NCBI GenBank assembly: GCA_905221605.1
Contig: CAJNDS010000058.1
Coordinates: 873,492 to 937,491 of the forward strand
DNA length: 64,000 nt
Direction of reading: 5' to 3'
Source: Symbiodinium natans
Lineage: Eukaryota > Sar > Dinophyceae > Suessiales > Symbiodiniaceae
The notes under the pieces were generated by a model that saw only the letters and a list, made by a program, of their open reading frames with translations, ran no database searches and was not told where the DNA came from. Position 1 is the first letter of the stretch; each line of letters opens with the position of its first letter. The translations under genes were made by a program, and so were the position numbers. This document shows positions 32,003-42,628 of this stretch, piece after piece.

Positions 32003-32437
32003 TGGCTGGTCCAGCCCTGAAGTTGACCAGGTTGGGCCGAGCAGTACTTCATCGATCCCGAGCGCTTTCTTCCTTCCGCCGCTGCCTCGAAGAGTTTTTT
32101 TGGCATACGATGGGCAAGAAATCTGGGTTTAGGGTTTAGGATTTAGGGTTCTGAGTCTAATGACCATGTCCTTTGCAAGCACCTTCTTTGTGGAGCAGGA
32201 TATGAGCACGCATAGATGTGTACGCAGATCACGCCAGAGGGAGGAAGCCACGTTCGTAGGGCAACTGAGGGGTTTAGGGTTCAAGGTTCAGGCACGTTCA
32301 AGAGAAGGCTTGGGTTTAGGGATGAGTTCTTATCAACAGAGAACTATACTCAGAGAACCAAATCGCTGTAACCATGCTTTCAGGCATCTCAGCATGCAGG
32401 GTGATTGCTCTTTCTCCTGCTCTGTGGTGGGTTTCCG
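32003..32437. other. Unassigned unique segment
   Basis: Plus-strand frame 32160-32519 (119 codons) is open but its second half is heptamer- and element-derived. No family was recognised. Confidence 0.3.
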
Positions 32438-32525
32438 AAAAATGGGCCCCCAACATAGACCTAAAAATAGTAGGATCCCCTTATCGTACGGACCCCCCAA
32501 TAAAGTACCCCCCCCCTAATATCCT
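32438..32525. mobile_element. GTTTCYGAAAATAGGG TIR element, copy 1
   Basis: GTTTCCGAAAAATGGGCCCC at the left and AAAGTACCCCCCCCTAATATCC at the right are imperfect inverted ends. Related copies lie at 42,533-42,628 and 43,096-43,192. Confidence 0.5.
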
Positions 32526-32870
32526 AAACCCCATGTGCCTCAGTATCATCAGCACCCGCCAGCTGCTGGGTTCAAAAGGAGCACAAAGCCCTCAGACCTC
32601 CAGAGCCACGACAACTCCAAACACCGTAGGTGTCAAAGAGCTGCATTAGGTCTACCTGTACCTCCAAAGTCTGTAAAAAATAGCCCAAAAAACCCATTAA
32701 AAAAAGGCAATTGCTTTGCATGCTTTGCAGGTTTGGCCAGGGTTTAAGGCTTCTACTCAGGGTGCGTCCTCCTTGTCACCTCCCCAACTGTGCAATTTCG
32801 CAGACCCTAACCCCAGCAACTTCCGAGGACAGACCTCGAAGGCCTAAAGCCACCCAAAGGACTGCACTCG

Positions 32871-32985
32871 GAAGCCCTTTTGACTTAGCAAGTAGGGTTA
32901 GTAAAGGTGATTGATACTAGGGTTTCTAGGGATGCTAAGTAGAATTTAAGTAGACTAAGTAGACTTCCAAAGTCAAAGGAGCTTC
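32871..32985. mobile_element. GACTTAGCAAGT TIR element, copy 2
   Basis: The left end GAAGCCCTTTTGACTTAGCA and the inverted right end (GAAGCTCCTTTGACTTTGGA when reversed, ending at 32985) match at about 19 of 23 positions. Shares internal blocks with 5,002-5,110. Confidence 0.65.
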
Positions 32986-33119
32986 AAAGTATGCGTGCTT
33001 CCCTCAACCAGCCCAAGTCCAAACGTTCAACCGACATCCCAAACTGCCCCCATCCTGGTTAATTAAGGTTAGGTTATCAGCCCAAACCCTGTAAGCCCAC
33101 CAATTTAAGCATCAAACCC

Positions 33120-33240
33120 CTACACCCTGAACCCGACCACCCCCCAAACACTGAACCCTAAACCCCAAACCCCAAATCCTAAACCCCAAACCCAACCCCC
33201 AAAACCCCAAACCCCAAACCCTAAACCCCAAACCCTAACG
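33120..33240. repeat. CCCTAAA/CCCCAAA degenerate block
   Basis: Mixed variant heptamers, mainly CCCCAAA. Confidence 0.85.
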
Positions 33241-33395
33241 CCAAAAAAGCCAGGGCGCTGACGACTCGATTCGTCAGGCCTTGGAAGCAGTGCCCTCGGC
33301 ACTTCTACCGGAGGCCAGGACTTTGAACTGTTATTGTGGGAGGGGGGGGGGGTTATTGTTGTTACTTTTTTTTCTTTTGTTTTTGTTTTGCTGGC

Positions 33396-33492
33396 GGGGG
33401 GGGGGGGGGGGGGGGGTGGGGGGGGGGGCGGGGGGGGGGGGGGGGTGGCGGGGGGGGGGGGGGGGGGTGGCGGGGGGGGGGGGGAGGTGCAA
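33396..33492. repeat. Interrupted G-tracts (about 97 bp)
   Basis: Runs of 12-21 G separated only by T, TGGC or C. This is extreme G-quadruplex-forming potential. Gly-rich and Pro-rich frames here are artefacts. Confidence 0.97.
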
Positions 33493-33496
33493 ACCA

Positions 33497-33580
33497 GTCC
33501 TTAACAGGGTTATTGTACCCCCCAACTATAATCCCTATTGAATACCTATTGAGGACCGTTAGTATAAGAGGGAAGATCCC
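33497..33580. mobile_element. GTCCTTAATA palindromic element, copy 2
   Basis: CAGTCCTTAACAGGGTTATTGTACCCCCC, then CTATTGAGGACCGTTAGTATAAGAGGG, is homologous to the elements at 9,488, 36,168 and 45,976. The left end is truncated at the G-tract. Confidence 0.6.
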
Positions 33581-34680
33581 AACCCTAAACAGTTATGAGC
33601 TCAGGGGCGCTACTTGGTTTGGCTCACGCTTTACGGGCGAGTCAAGTGTTGACGAATCCCTGAATCCCAAACCCTAACTGAGTGAGAACGAGTATTTTGG
33701 GGGTAGTTTGTACTGCTGATTGTAGACCTCTTTTTTGGGGGGATGGTATTGGGAGTTAGGTAGGCTACTGTATCAGCCTAAGCCCTACTTCGACCTTCAA
33801 AAAAGGTTTTCAAAACGTATGGCTCATGATATCCTTTCAACCTACATAGTAGTTAGGGGTTGGGGAGATCATACTCTGGCCCCATGCCCATGAGAGTAGC
33901 CAACCCTCCAGGTATCCTTCAATGTACCCGAAAATACCCGCAACAAGATGACCTCAGGCCCTTAGCAACCCTCTAGGCCCCTAGGGGGTTGCAGGTAGGC
34001 TGAGACATCGTCTTTTTTCCCGAGTTCGAGTACGGGTAAGGGTTTAGGATTTGCGGATTTAGGACGTTTGGGCCGCAATGCTGAGGCACTCGGGGTATAT
34101 GGGCAGTTCTCTCAAGTCGGGTTCTCTTTTTGACGGTAGCTTATCAAGAGAGGCTCCATACATTCCAAGGCTTTATGCTTGCATGTTCTGCATCGTTTTG
34201 TATCATGGCTTTGTGCCTGGGAGGCCTTGCGGCCACTTCCTGAAGGAACGAAGGCACAGCCGGGCGGTCACCCTTAAACTCTAAGCCCTGCTTTCCCCAA
34301 ACCCAAAACTCATAAGAGCCCTAGAAGCCCTTGAGCCCTAGCGCTCTGGAACTTCAAACCCCTAAACCCTCTAAAGCCCGCAAGTTAATTTAGGACTTGT
34401 GGTTTAAGAGTCTTCTGGGTTTGGGGTTAGGGTTCAGGGTTTGGGAGGTCCCTCGTTAGTTATAGCTGCAAGTATAAGTAACTCGTGTGAGATTGGCTAT
34501 GACCTTACCAAGGGTACCTCTAACCCTCCTAAAACCACCCATAAACCTTCAAGTACACCCCAAACCCTAAACCTTCGAAGTAGTTCGAGAGCCCAAAGCC
34601 CTCAAGGTTTGGGTTTAGGGTCGGTTCCTCAGTCCTCCACGACCTCGGGTGAATCAGGGTTTGTTTTTTTTAGGTTTTGA
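33581..34680. other. Mostly unassigned unique sequence
   Basis: Short open frames (34,078-34,284 and 34,441-34,680 on the plus strand) without recognisable motifs. Sparse heptamer echoes near 34,040, 34,410 and 34,600. No gene was called. Confidence 0.35.
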
Positions 34681-34768
34681 GTTAGGGTTTAGGGTTTAGG
34701 GTTTAGGGTTTAGGGTTTAGGGTTTAGGGTTTAGGGTTTAGGGTTTAGGGGTTAGGGGTTAGGGGTTA
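34681..34768. repeat. TTTAGGG array
   Basis: About ten TTTAGGG units, then three 8-bp GGTTAGGG variants. Confidence 0.97.
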
Positions 34769-35204
34769 CCGGTCCAAGGCTTGGGTGGGTTCTTGGAGAA
34801 CACTGGGCTTTGGAGTACTATACTTTCATACTTCTTTTGGTTTTGGGTTCCCATTAAAGATACTTATACCTAAAAAGTATATACTTTTTTTCTGGGTCTA
34901 CTCCAGAGGTAGGAACAGTTCCTCCTGCAACCCTACACCAAAAGCCCTTAAGCCGTCGCCGGACTTTTGCGCAGATTTTGCTCACAGGTTCGCGTCACCC
35001 GCCACGAAGCCACCTTGGACAGGCAGGGCCCTTCGATCGAAGAATGCTTGCAGTCAGGGTTTGGGAGTAGGGTTGACTGGGACGCCGCCCAGTGGTACCC
35101 TTAGTTTCTTCTGTGGGGCATTCGGTTCCCTTACTACAAACCCCTTGTAACGAAAACGGGCAGACTTGTAGACCTGAATCCAGGGGTCATCCCGGGATCA
35201 CTTC
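34769..35204. other. Coding-like segment, unassigned
   Basis: Plus-strand 34,960-35,060 contains TTTTGCGCAGATTTTGCTCA with FAQILLTGSRHPPRSHLGQA in one frame. The same TTTGCTCACAG..TTCGCGTCACC..... ACGAA core occurs in the repeats at 29,685 and 30,468, so it may belong to a dispersed element. A GTGGTACCC-type element follows (35,088-35,155). Confidence 0.3.
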
Positions 35205-35336
35205 GAGGTTCATGGTACTTATGAACCAATGATAACCACACTTATCATCGTACTGAAAACCCTCTTAGGGCACTTCAAAGGCTTAAAAGTGGGTTAGAAG
35301 TACAGGTTTACTTGCTAGATAAGTACCATGAACCTC
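35205..35336. mobile_element. 132-bp element with perfect 18-bp TIRs
   Basis: GAGGTTCATGGTACTTAT at 35205-35222 is the exact reverse complement of 35319-35336. The interior has no coding capacity. On the minus strand a GT just inside one end and an AAG just beyond the other would splice the flanking frame SLAW to SDPGMTPGFRSTSLPVFVTR, so it may also act as an intron; the direct repeats (TTGGAG/TCGAAG) are weak. Confidence 0.75.
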
Positions 35337-35560
35337 CAAGCAAGGCTTGATCCAAGACACGAATCTCCAGGCATGCACCCCAAACCCTGTTCTGGGTTGA
35401 GGCTCAGCCTCATCCCTTTAAGGCTCTGAACCCTTTGCTCCCCCCCCCCCCCCCACCGGGGGCCTCCCAGATGAGGACCCAGAAGATGGTTTGCGGCGTC
35501 TTTGACCAGCGATGTGCTCGCAAGGACGCGCTGCACGTGGGTTTGGGGCACATTGCACAT
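35337..35560 (-). CDS. Hypothetical exon-like frame
   Basis: The minus strand is open from 35560 with HVQRVLASTSLVKDAANHLL then GPHLGG, a C14-tract-encoded Gly run, and later GCMPGDSCLGSSLAW. Unrecognised. The C-tract in the middle argues that only the first part is real coding. Confidence 0.3.
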
Positions 35561-36167
35561 CAGGCCATGGGTCGTCTTCGGCTCCGAACTTCGAACCCTG
35601 TTAGGGTTTAGGGTTTAGGGTTTAGGGTTTACTTTATCATAGTGGGGTAACATTTTACATTTTTAAGGGTACTTAAACTCAATAAGGAATAAAATTTTAA
35701 AATTTTATTTCTATCCCAACTATGAACCAGTTTAGGGTCGAACCCTGAACCTTTGAGCCCTCACAATGGGCAGCCCCTCAAGAAATCGTCAGGAAATCGT
35801 CGGTACTTGAGGGGCTCGGAACACAAGGAGAGTCTAAGAGAAATCCTGTGAGGAGCTACTGGGCCAGTTGGGTGTGGTGCTCTCTGTGAATGGCAACGAA
35901 GTCGAGGCCGCAGGGCTTCGGGCTTCGTGTTTTGAAGTCATGAAAATTATGATTGCGATTGTGTTGTGGAATTTGTATTTTCTGTTATTGTTATTTCTTC
36001 TTCTTTTTTTTTGGGGGGGGGATCCCACTGGACATTTCAACTTCTGAGCCTGCATGTCCTAAAGTCCTATATTGTACAAGCTCCCTGCATCAAACCCCCT
36101 CCGAAGCTGCAATGTTTTGGGGCAGCTGCGGCTGCAAGGTTTTTGAGGGGATTCGGGATGGATACGT
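35561..36167. other. Unassigned segment
   Basis: Short TTTAGGG run (35,601-35,630), AT-rich stretch (35,640-35,710), and a T/G homopolymer pair (36,005-36,020). No gene was recognised. Confidence 0.4.
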
Positions 36168-36266
36168 GGGATGTTCCCACTTACACTAACAGTCCTTAAT
36201 CGGCATTATCATAGGGGGTACTATAAGTCTCTATTAAGGACTGTGAGTAAAAGGGGGAGCGTCCCA
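36168..36266. mobile_element. GTCCTTAATA palindromic element, copy 3
   Basis: Left GGGATGTTCCCACTTACACT then AACAGTCCTTAAT; right ATTAAGGACTGTGAGTAAAA then GGGGGAGCGTCCC, an imperfect inverted repeat. It shares GGGATGTTCCC with the element at 45,976. No clear target-site duplication was seen. Confidence 0.7.
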
Positions 36267-36364
36267 AATGCTTGCCATGAGTACGCATTTTTTCCACCGC
36301 TTTGACGATCGACCTTTGGGATGTATGGGTGTCAGCCTTATCGCCATGTGGGAAATGGTAAGTA

Positions 36365-36940
<576 letters not shown>

Positions 36941-37264
36941 AAGTGGGCAAGTAATAGCACCTTCTAGTAAGGTGGTACTAAAGATGTGTAAAGAAGCCTT
37001 TGACGACCATAGTTGACAACAATAAAAGCAGAATTAGTAATACAATCCCCAAACACAACAAGTTCAACAAGAATAGTCAGAATACTGACAAACAACAAGA
37101 AGTCATACTTCTATTCAGAATATAACAAAGGTAAATAGTAATGGTCCCCCGTCAGCATCCTACGACGAGCCAAGGTGCAATTCCCACCCGACTTGCTGGT
37201 GTCCGTGCCCTGGACCATTGCACGTTCCGAAATGCTGCGAACATGTGGTCGTAACTGAAAAAAA
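36941..37264. other. Unassigned AT-rich segment
   Basis: AACAA/AGAA-rich sequence, then GC-richer sequence containing the open reading HVPKCCEHVVVTEKK just before the element at 37,265. Confidence 0.35.
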
Positions 37265-37375
37265 GGTACCCAAAGGCTCCAATGGAGTTCCTTTTCGGGT
37301 TACTTTTCGGGTTAGTTACAAGGGGATTCTAGTATACTACCCCAGAAAGGCACTGCACAGGAGCCTTTGGGTAGC
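37265..37375. mobile_element. 111-bp TIR element (GGTACCCAAAGGCTCC)
   Basis: GGTACCCAAAGGCTCC (37265-37280) pairs with GGAGCCTTTGGGTAGC (37360-37375) at 15 of 16 positions. The element begins one base inside with GTACCC and ends GGGTAG, so a GT-AG intron spans it almost exactly, but no flanking direct repeat is evident. Confidence 0.7.
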
Positions 37376-37405
37376 TTCTTCGTCCGACTCCTTCCTAGCT
37401 TTTAC

Positions 37406-37473
37406 ACCTACCTAAACCCTAAACCCTAAACCCTAAACCCTAAACCCTAAACCCTAAACCCTAAACCCTAAAC
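37406..37473. repeat. CCCTAAA array
   Basis: About nine near-perfect units. Confidence 0.97.
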
Positions 37474-38560
37474 TACACCCGAAACGCAACCCTGTGCACG
37501 TTTCAAGGCCAATGCGGTCCCATGGCCCGAAGCCCCGATGGGGAAATCTGGCAAGGGTCTCAGTCATGCGGGGACCATGACAGCACAGCGAATTTGTGCC
37601 CAGAGGCGACATGAAACTTGCTGCTTCTTGGAGTCTCCCCCAAATTCTTGTTGATTACTTTCGAGCCCTACTGTCAAGAACTTCAAGCCCTGCTTCTGCG
37701 ACTAGCCCCTCCTGTCTTTCTCTGCGCAATGTAGACTCTATGCCTAGATGATTCCTCTTGTCTAAGCCCTAAACCCCCCGAATTCCGCTAGGCGCGGTTT
37801 CAAGATCTGGAGCGCCGTGGCATTGCAATCCTGCATCGCCAAGCTTTGGAAATCGAGGCAGGAATCGGGCTCACGACAGTCGGCCTGTGGGTCTCCCGAC
37901 ACACGCCGAAGAGACCCTAAATCCCCAAACCCCAAACCTCTAAACCCCCCAAACCCCCAGCTCCTGAAGCCCTAGGCCCTAGACTTCGGGTTTTGGAGGA
38001 TAAAGGGCTGGGTGCTTCGGGTTTAAACACGTCGGGGAATCTCATGTTTTCGTGCTTGCAGAGCGAGCACCACATACTGCAGCAAACCCTACATCCTACA
38101 AGTTTAGGGTTTCGGGTTTAGGGTTTAGGAAACCGCAAAACCCTTAAACTCAAAACCCAGGCCAGAGAGTAGGCAGAGCAGGCTTCGTGCGGGCCCAGGG
38201 GCGGAGAAAAGAACAAGAACTCAAGCATTAAGGAGCTGAGGACAAGCAATCCCTTGGGGTTTAGGGTTTAGGGTTTCGGGCTTAGGGTTTAGGTTCCGCT
38301 GTTGCTAAAGGCCTCCCTCCCTGATTTTTCAGTGTTGTTTTCCCCAACCCCCCCCCCCCCCCTGTGTGCCCAGCCCAATTCTAAAACTGCTGGAGAATTA
38401 AGGGGTGGCCGGGGTCGAGGCTCTTCGTTTTGGAGTTGAGCCTTTCTCAGTTAGGGTTTGAGTTTAGGGCTTAGGGCTGAGAGGGATTTGCTTGATCTCA
38501 GCTTTTTTTCTTTGGGTGCAAGATGGTCTTTGGTGCTGTTTAGGGGTTAGGGAATCACTT
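37474..38560. other. Unassigned, mostly unique
   Basis: Unique GC-rich sequence with short heptamer patches (37,918-37,990; 38,100-38,130; 38,255-38,300) and a C15 tract (38,348-38,362). No convincing gene. Confidence 0.4.
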
Positions 38561-38565
38561 GTTCT

Positions 38566-38595
38566 GTCTCTCTCTCTCTCGCTCGCTCGCTCACC

Positions 38596-38641
<46 letters not shown>

Positions 38642-38652
38642 CTCGCTCGAGT
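38566..38652. repeat. CT microsatellite with GCTC interruptions
   Basis: (CT)n with a central GCTCGCTCGCTC block. Ser-Leu and Arg-Glu frames here are artefacts. Confidence 0.95.
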
Positions 38653-39091
38653 TCAGAACCCCTCGAATTTGTAACAATTTCTGGCCGATCCGAATTGTAG
38701 ATTAGCTTCGAGAGAGGGAGGGGGGAGGGGTGGGTGGCTTGTATGAGGGGGAAGCGATTACAGCAGCGAACAGGCATCGAGCTGCCAGCAGCCTCCAAAT
38801 GGCCAAAGAAAACAGGGCATGTCAGGGTTTTTTTTTAAAGAGTTTTTGGGGTTGAGGGGTATGGGTGTAGCAGACACCATGTGGCCTATGACGCAGGAAC
38901 AAGCAGAACTTGTCATGCATGGCTTTTGCTGAAGACGCCAGGGCCGCGCCCGTGCTCTTCAGCTGACATCAAAGCTGACATGCATCCCACGTTATAGCCC
39001 TTGGATATGGGGATTCCAAAACTTAGGGGTGACTTTTTACGGGCCTTCTTCGGATACTTTGGGGGTTCACGGTGAGCGGGACCGATCCCCC

Positions 39092-40520
39092 ATGCCCCTC
39101 GCGATTGAGCTGAGCCTGCTAAGTGGCAGGACGGTTTCACTGGAAGCAGATCCGGATGAGACCGTAAAAACATTCAGGAGCAGAGCTCAGAAGACTCTGG
39201 CAGTTGGCAGGGGCAGACTCTTGGACTCCTCCGGAAGCGTTCTGAATGGAGCAGCCACGCTTGAAGAATGCAGGTTGCAGAGCGGCGACAGGCTGACCTT
39301 TCAAATGAGCAGCATTCGCGTGCGCGGCAACTCTGGGGCTTTTGCTGCTATCCTTGGTGATGGGTCAGTTGTGACCTGGGGACATGTGAAGGCTGCGGCA
39401 GCGACAGCAGTGATGTGCAGGCTCAGCTGAAGGACGTGCAGAAGATCGAAGCTACCAGCAGTGCTTTTGCTGCCATTTTGGGCGATGGCTCTGCTGTGAC
39501 ATGGGGGAGTGCTCTTGTTGGTGGCGATAGCAGTGATGTACAAGGCCAGCTGAGGCACGTGTGGCAGATCCAAGGTACCAGCTGTGCTTTTTCTGCCATT
39601 GTTGGCGATGGATCCGTGGTCGTCTGGGGAGTTGCCTACCCCCAGGGAGTACCCCATACCAGATCAGCTGAAGGACGTCCGGGAGATCCATTCATCGCCG
39701 TCGGTTTTTGCTGCGATCCTTGGCGATGGGTCTGTTGTGACCTGGGGCGATGCTGTCTGTGGTGGCGACAACAGTCGTGTTCGAGATCAGCTGCGGGGTG
39801 TTCGGCAGCTCAAAGGTTCTGCATGGGCTTTTGCTGCCATTCTGGGTGACTTAGTAGTAGAGTAGGTAACCTTTAACCTTTTTGGGTTAATATAATCCCC
39901 TTTATAACCCGAAAGGTTAACCTTTAAAACCCCTAGGTACTGGACAACTAAGGTGATGGGTCTGTTGTGACCTGGGGCCATCCTGTGGTGGCGACAGCAC
40001 TGCCGTACAAGGTGAGCTGAAGGAAGTGAAGCAGATCCAAGCTTCCCGCAAGGCCTTTGCCGCCATACTGGCTGATGGGCGTGTCGTGACCTGGGGCGAT
40101 GATGACTGCGGCGGCGACAGCAGTGATGTGCAAGGTCAGCTGAAGGACGTGCAGCAGATAAGAGCCACCGAGACAGCGTTTGCTGCCATTCTGGCTGATG
40201 GGTCTGTTGTGACATGGGGCGTTGCTAGCAGCGGCGGCTGCAGCAGTGCTGTGCAGGGGCAGTTGACAGACGTGCAGCAGATCCAAGCTACCAACAGGGC
40301 TTTTGCTGCCATTCTGGGTGATGGTTCTGTTGTCAGCTGGGGTGATGCTGACTGTGGTGGCGACAGCAGTGGTGTGCAAGATTGGCTCAAGGACGTGCAC
40401 GAGATCCAAGCTACCAGTGGTGCCTTTGCAGCCGTTCTGAGTGACGCATCTATTGTCACCCGGGGCAATGCCCGTCGCGGTGGGGACAGCAGTGGTGTGC
40501 AAGACCAGCTGAGAAACTGC
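39092..40520 (+). pseudogene. Ubiquitin-like / RCC1-like repeat protein gene, probably decayed
   Basis: From ATG 39092 a ubiquitin-like domain of about 75 residues begins (MPLAIELSLLSGRTVSLEAD, with LQSGDRLTFQ at its end). Nine RCC1-like units of about 42 residues (126 bp) follow, each with a version of AFAAILGDGSVVTWG, near 39331, 39463, 39583, 39700, 39828, 40047, 40173, 40299 and 40425. This UBL-RCC1 arrangement is common in dinoflagellates; the family resembles HERC-type beta-propellers, and its cellular role is not established. Three frame breaks are visible: about 39,380 (two extra bases against the consensus unit), about 39,645, and about 39,975 (four bases short). An intron-like element splits unit 5 (39,846-39,952). 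After unit 9 the frame runs into TTTAGGG-like sequence at 40,522 and ends. Either a pseudogene, or a gene with assembly errors and unrecognised splicing. Confidence 0.8.
39846..39952 (+). mobile_element. Introner-like element inside RCC1 unit 5
   Basis: The conserved unit ...FAAILG|DGSVVTWG is split by 107 bp. GGTGA occurs at 39845-39849 and 39952-39956. Reading GTGACTTAG as donor and CAACTAAG as acceptor removes exactly 107 bp, equal to the repeat spacing, and joins CTG GGT GAT GGG TCT GTT GTG, restoring LGDGSVV. The element ends TTAGTAGT and ACAACTAA are short inverted repeats, and AAAGGTTAACCTTT-like sequences inside are palindromic. Confidence 0.85.
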
Positions 40521-40880
40521 GGTTTAGGGTTCAGGGTTTAGAACGCTCGAAATACATGGACAGAATGCACATTGGGCAGAGCTACTTCCGGATCATGTGG
40601 GCTTCAGGGCATAGACTTTTTAGATATTTTGTTTGCGACACACAAATCGAGCGAGCCGAGCTTCACCCATTTCAGAATCGCTCCAGGCAATACTGGCGGG
40701 CAAACCAAATCCCTGGATCCTAGATGCTACAGTAGGGTTTGGGATCATATATTATGTACACAATGCACATATATATATATAATATGTGTAGTAGAATATA
40801 AGATTATACTGTATGGGTTGTTTTTGTGGATTTGAGGCTTAAGGGCCCCTAGAGCAGGCCTTCGGAGTTTTGGAGTTCGG
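40521..40880. other. Unassigned segment with TA microsatellite
   Basis: Follows the truncated RCC1-like gene. A (TA)n tract lies at about 40,768-40,785, and the 87-codon frame 40572-40835 is not convincing. Confidence 0.4.
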
Positions 40881-40898
40881 GGATTCTTCATGTATGCC

Positions 40899-40983
40899 TA
40901 AACCCTAAACCCTAAACCCCAAACCCTAAACCCTAAACCCTAAACCCTAAACCCTAAACCCTAAACCCTAAACCCTAAACCCG
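40899..40983. repeat. CCCTAAA array
   Basis: About twelve units with one CCCCAAA variant. Confidence 0.97.
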
Positions 40984-41077
40984 TTGGGTCGGGGAGTCCC
41001 TGACTCCCTTGCTTTTGGCATTCGGCTTGAGAGGCCGAGATTGCTGCTGCGCAGTCGCGCCTGCCTCAGTACTCCAG

Positions 41078-41136
41078 GTTTAGGGTTTGGGGTTTAGGGT
41101 TTAGGGTTTAGGGTTTAGGGTTTAGGGTTTAGGGTA
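41078..41136. repeat. TTTAGGG array
   Basis: About eight units. The 95-bp unique spacer 40,984-41,077 separates it from the inverted array upstream. Confidence 0.97.
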
Positions 41137-41680
41137 ACCGAGTAACCGAGGCTTCTTCCCCACCTCTCGGAATTGGGTTGCAACGTCGTTAACTCAACTG
41201 CTATCCTCACGAGGGAATCCTGGCCCGGTTGCACACCCCCACAGGATTCGGCAGCGAATCTTGAGCGACCAATCCCATTAATTATCGGGTTCTTAAGGGA
41301 GGGGGCTTCAAGGGGGGTATGCAACCCAAGACTCCCTAGTACTCCCTGCTATTCCCTACGGCGCCCTATGCTTCCCTACGGTTCCCTAAGTACCTACCCC
41401 CCTTGAACCCCCCTCCCCAAGAATCCGGCACTGTATCCATGAGTGCCCGGCCAATCCCAGATGATCGTCCTATATCCCCATGGGGAATTATTGTTGTTTT
41501 TTGTTCATAAACATTTAAGAGGATATCAAAAGAATATGATTTTGTTATGAAGGTTCAAAGGGGAGTATAGCCTCATTTCAGTGCCCATCAAACGCTCAAG
41601 TTGTTGGTGTGGGATGCTCGAGGTATGTGAAGTATGGTATTGAATTGGGCAGTGTGCAAAGCTACGGTCTCCTGTGGTGC
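41137..41680. other. Unassigned segment
   Basis: Contains repeated short pieces: CACACCCCCACAGGATTCGG CAGCGAATCTTGAGCGACCAATCCCA (about 41,232) is echoed by AAGAATCCGGCACTGTATCC...GCCCGGCCAATCCCA (about 41,418), and CTCCCTAGTACTCCCTGCTA is followed by TTCCCTACGG repeats. It may be an internally duplicated element. No coding call. Confidence 0.35.
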
Positions 41681-41682
41681 AC

Positions 41683-41932
41683 AACCCTAAACCCTAAACC
41701 CTAAACCCTAGACCCTAGACCCTAAACCCTAAACCCTAAACCCTAAACCCTAAACCCTAAACCCTAAACCCTAAACCCTTAAACCTAAACCCTAAACCCT
41801 AAACCCTAAACCCTAAACCCTAAACCCTAAACCCTAAACCCTAAACCCTAAACCCTAAACCCTAAACCCTAAACCCTAAACCCTAAACCCTAAACCCATC
41901 CTTAACCCTAAACCCTAAACTACCATGTAGCA
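41683..41932. repeat. CCCTAAA array, over 30 units
   Basis: The longest telomere-type array in the window, broken only by two CCCTAGA units near the start, one shifted unit near 41,779 and one near 41,898. Confidence 0.97.
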
Positions 41933-42168
41933 TGGTGTGAACTAGGGCTCGAGATTGCTGCGTTCAGCTGCACATCAGTAGAAGACTCAGGCATCAGCGG
42001 TCAATCTCTTGCGGACGCAGTCCATCAAACCCTCAAAAGTGTTGCAGTGGTTCTTCTATAAATGAGTCAACTTTTCTTTCCCCTCCCCAAATAGGAGTAC
42101 TTCATGAGGCCCCCAATTCAAAAACACAGCCCCCTACACCCTACACCCTGAACCCTCAACACTAACCA

Positions 42169-42169
42169 C

Positions 42170-42197
<28 letters not shown>
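42169..42197. repeat. C29 homopolymer joined to CCCTAAA array
   Basis: Twenty-nine C run directly into TAAACCCTAAA units (42,198-42,265). Confidence 0.97.
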
Positions 42198-42201
<4 letters not shown>

Positions 42202-42265
42202 CCCTAAACCCTAAACCCTAAACCTAAACCCTAAACCCAAAACCCTAAACCCTAAACCCTAAACC

Positions 42266-42345
42266 GGGAGATTCCCTTGTTGGCAAACGCCCGTGTCACC
42301 GGCGCCGAGGCGAAAGAACAAGTGGGCCGAGGCCACGCTGTTAAA
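42266..42345 (+). CDS. Exon-like spacer, hypothetical
   Basis: The plus strand reads FPLLANARVTGAEAKEQVGR then GHAV between a CCCTAAA array and a degenerate TTTAGGG block. Protein-like, unrecognised. Confidence 0.3.
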
Positions 42346-42361
42346 AAAAAGAGTTTCTTAA

Positions 42362-42455
42362 AGTTTGGGGTTTAGGGTTTGGGTTTGGGGTGTAGGATTT
42401 AGGGTTTAGGGTTTAGGGTTTAGGGTTTAGGGTTTAGGGTTTAGGGTAGGGTTTA
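42362..42455. repeat. TTTAGGG array
   Basis: About eleven units with TTTGGGG variants at the start. Confidence 0.95.
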
Positions 42456-42532
42456 GGGTAACCCCCCATTCAGCCATACACAGAAGCCCTATGAACGCCA
42501 GAAGCACCACGAGCCCCAAAAGCGATATGCGG

Positions 42533-42628
42533 GGGTTTACGAAACTAAGGGACACCTAGTCTAGACCGCCCAATCGCAAGATTCCTTTCCCGCAATGTGG
42601 TACCCTACTTTCGGATGCCCCCATATCA
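42533..42628. mobile_element. GTTTCYGAAAATAGGG TIR element, copy 2
   Basis: GGGGGTTTACGAAACTAAGG at the left pairs with the inverted right end (GGGGGCATCCGAAAGTAGGG when reversed). Interior is non-coding. Confidence 0.65.

Noticed and set aside
33281-33677. Gly-rich and Pro-rich open frames
   Set aside because: They consist mostly of the G-tract; the rest is element sequence.
41683-41932. True chromosome end (telomere)
   Set aside because: Unique and coding sequence lies on both sides, and the array is bounded; dozens of similar arrays in both orientations occur in the window.
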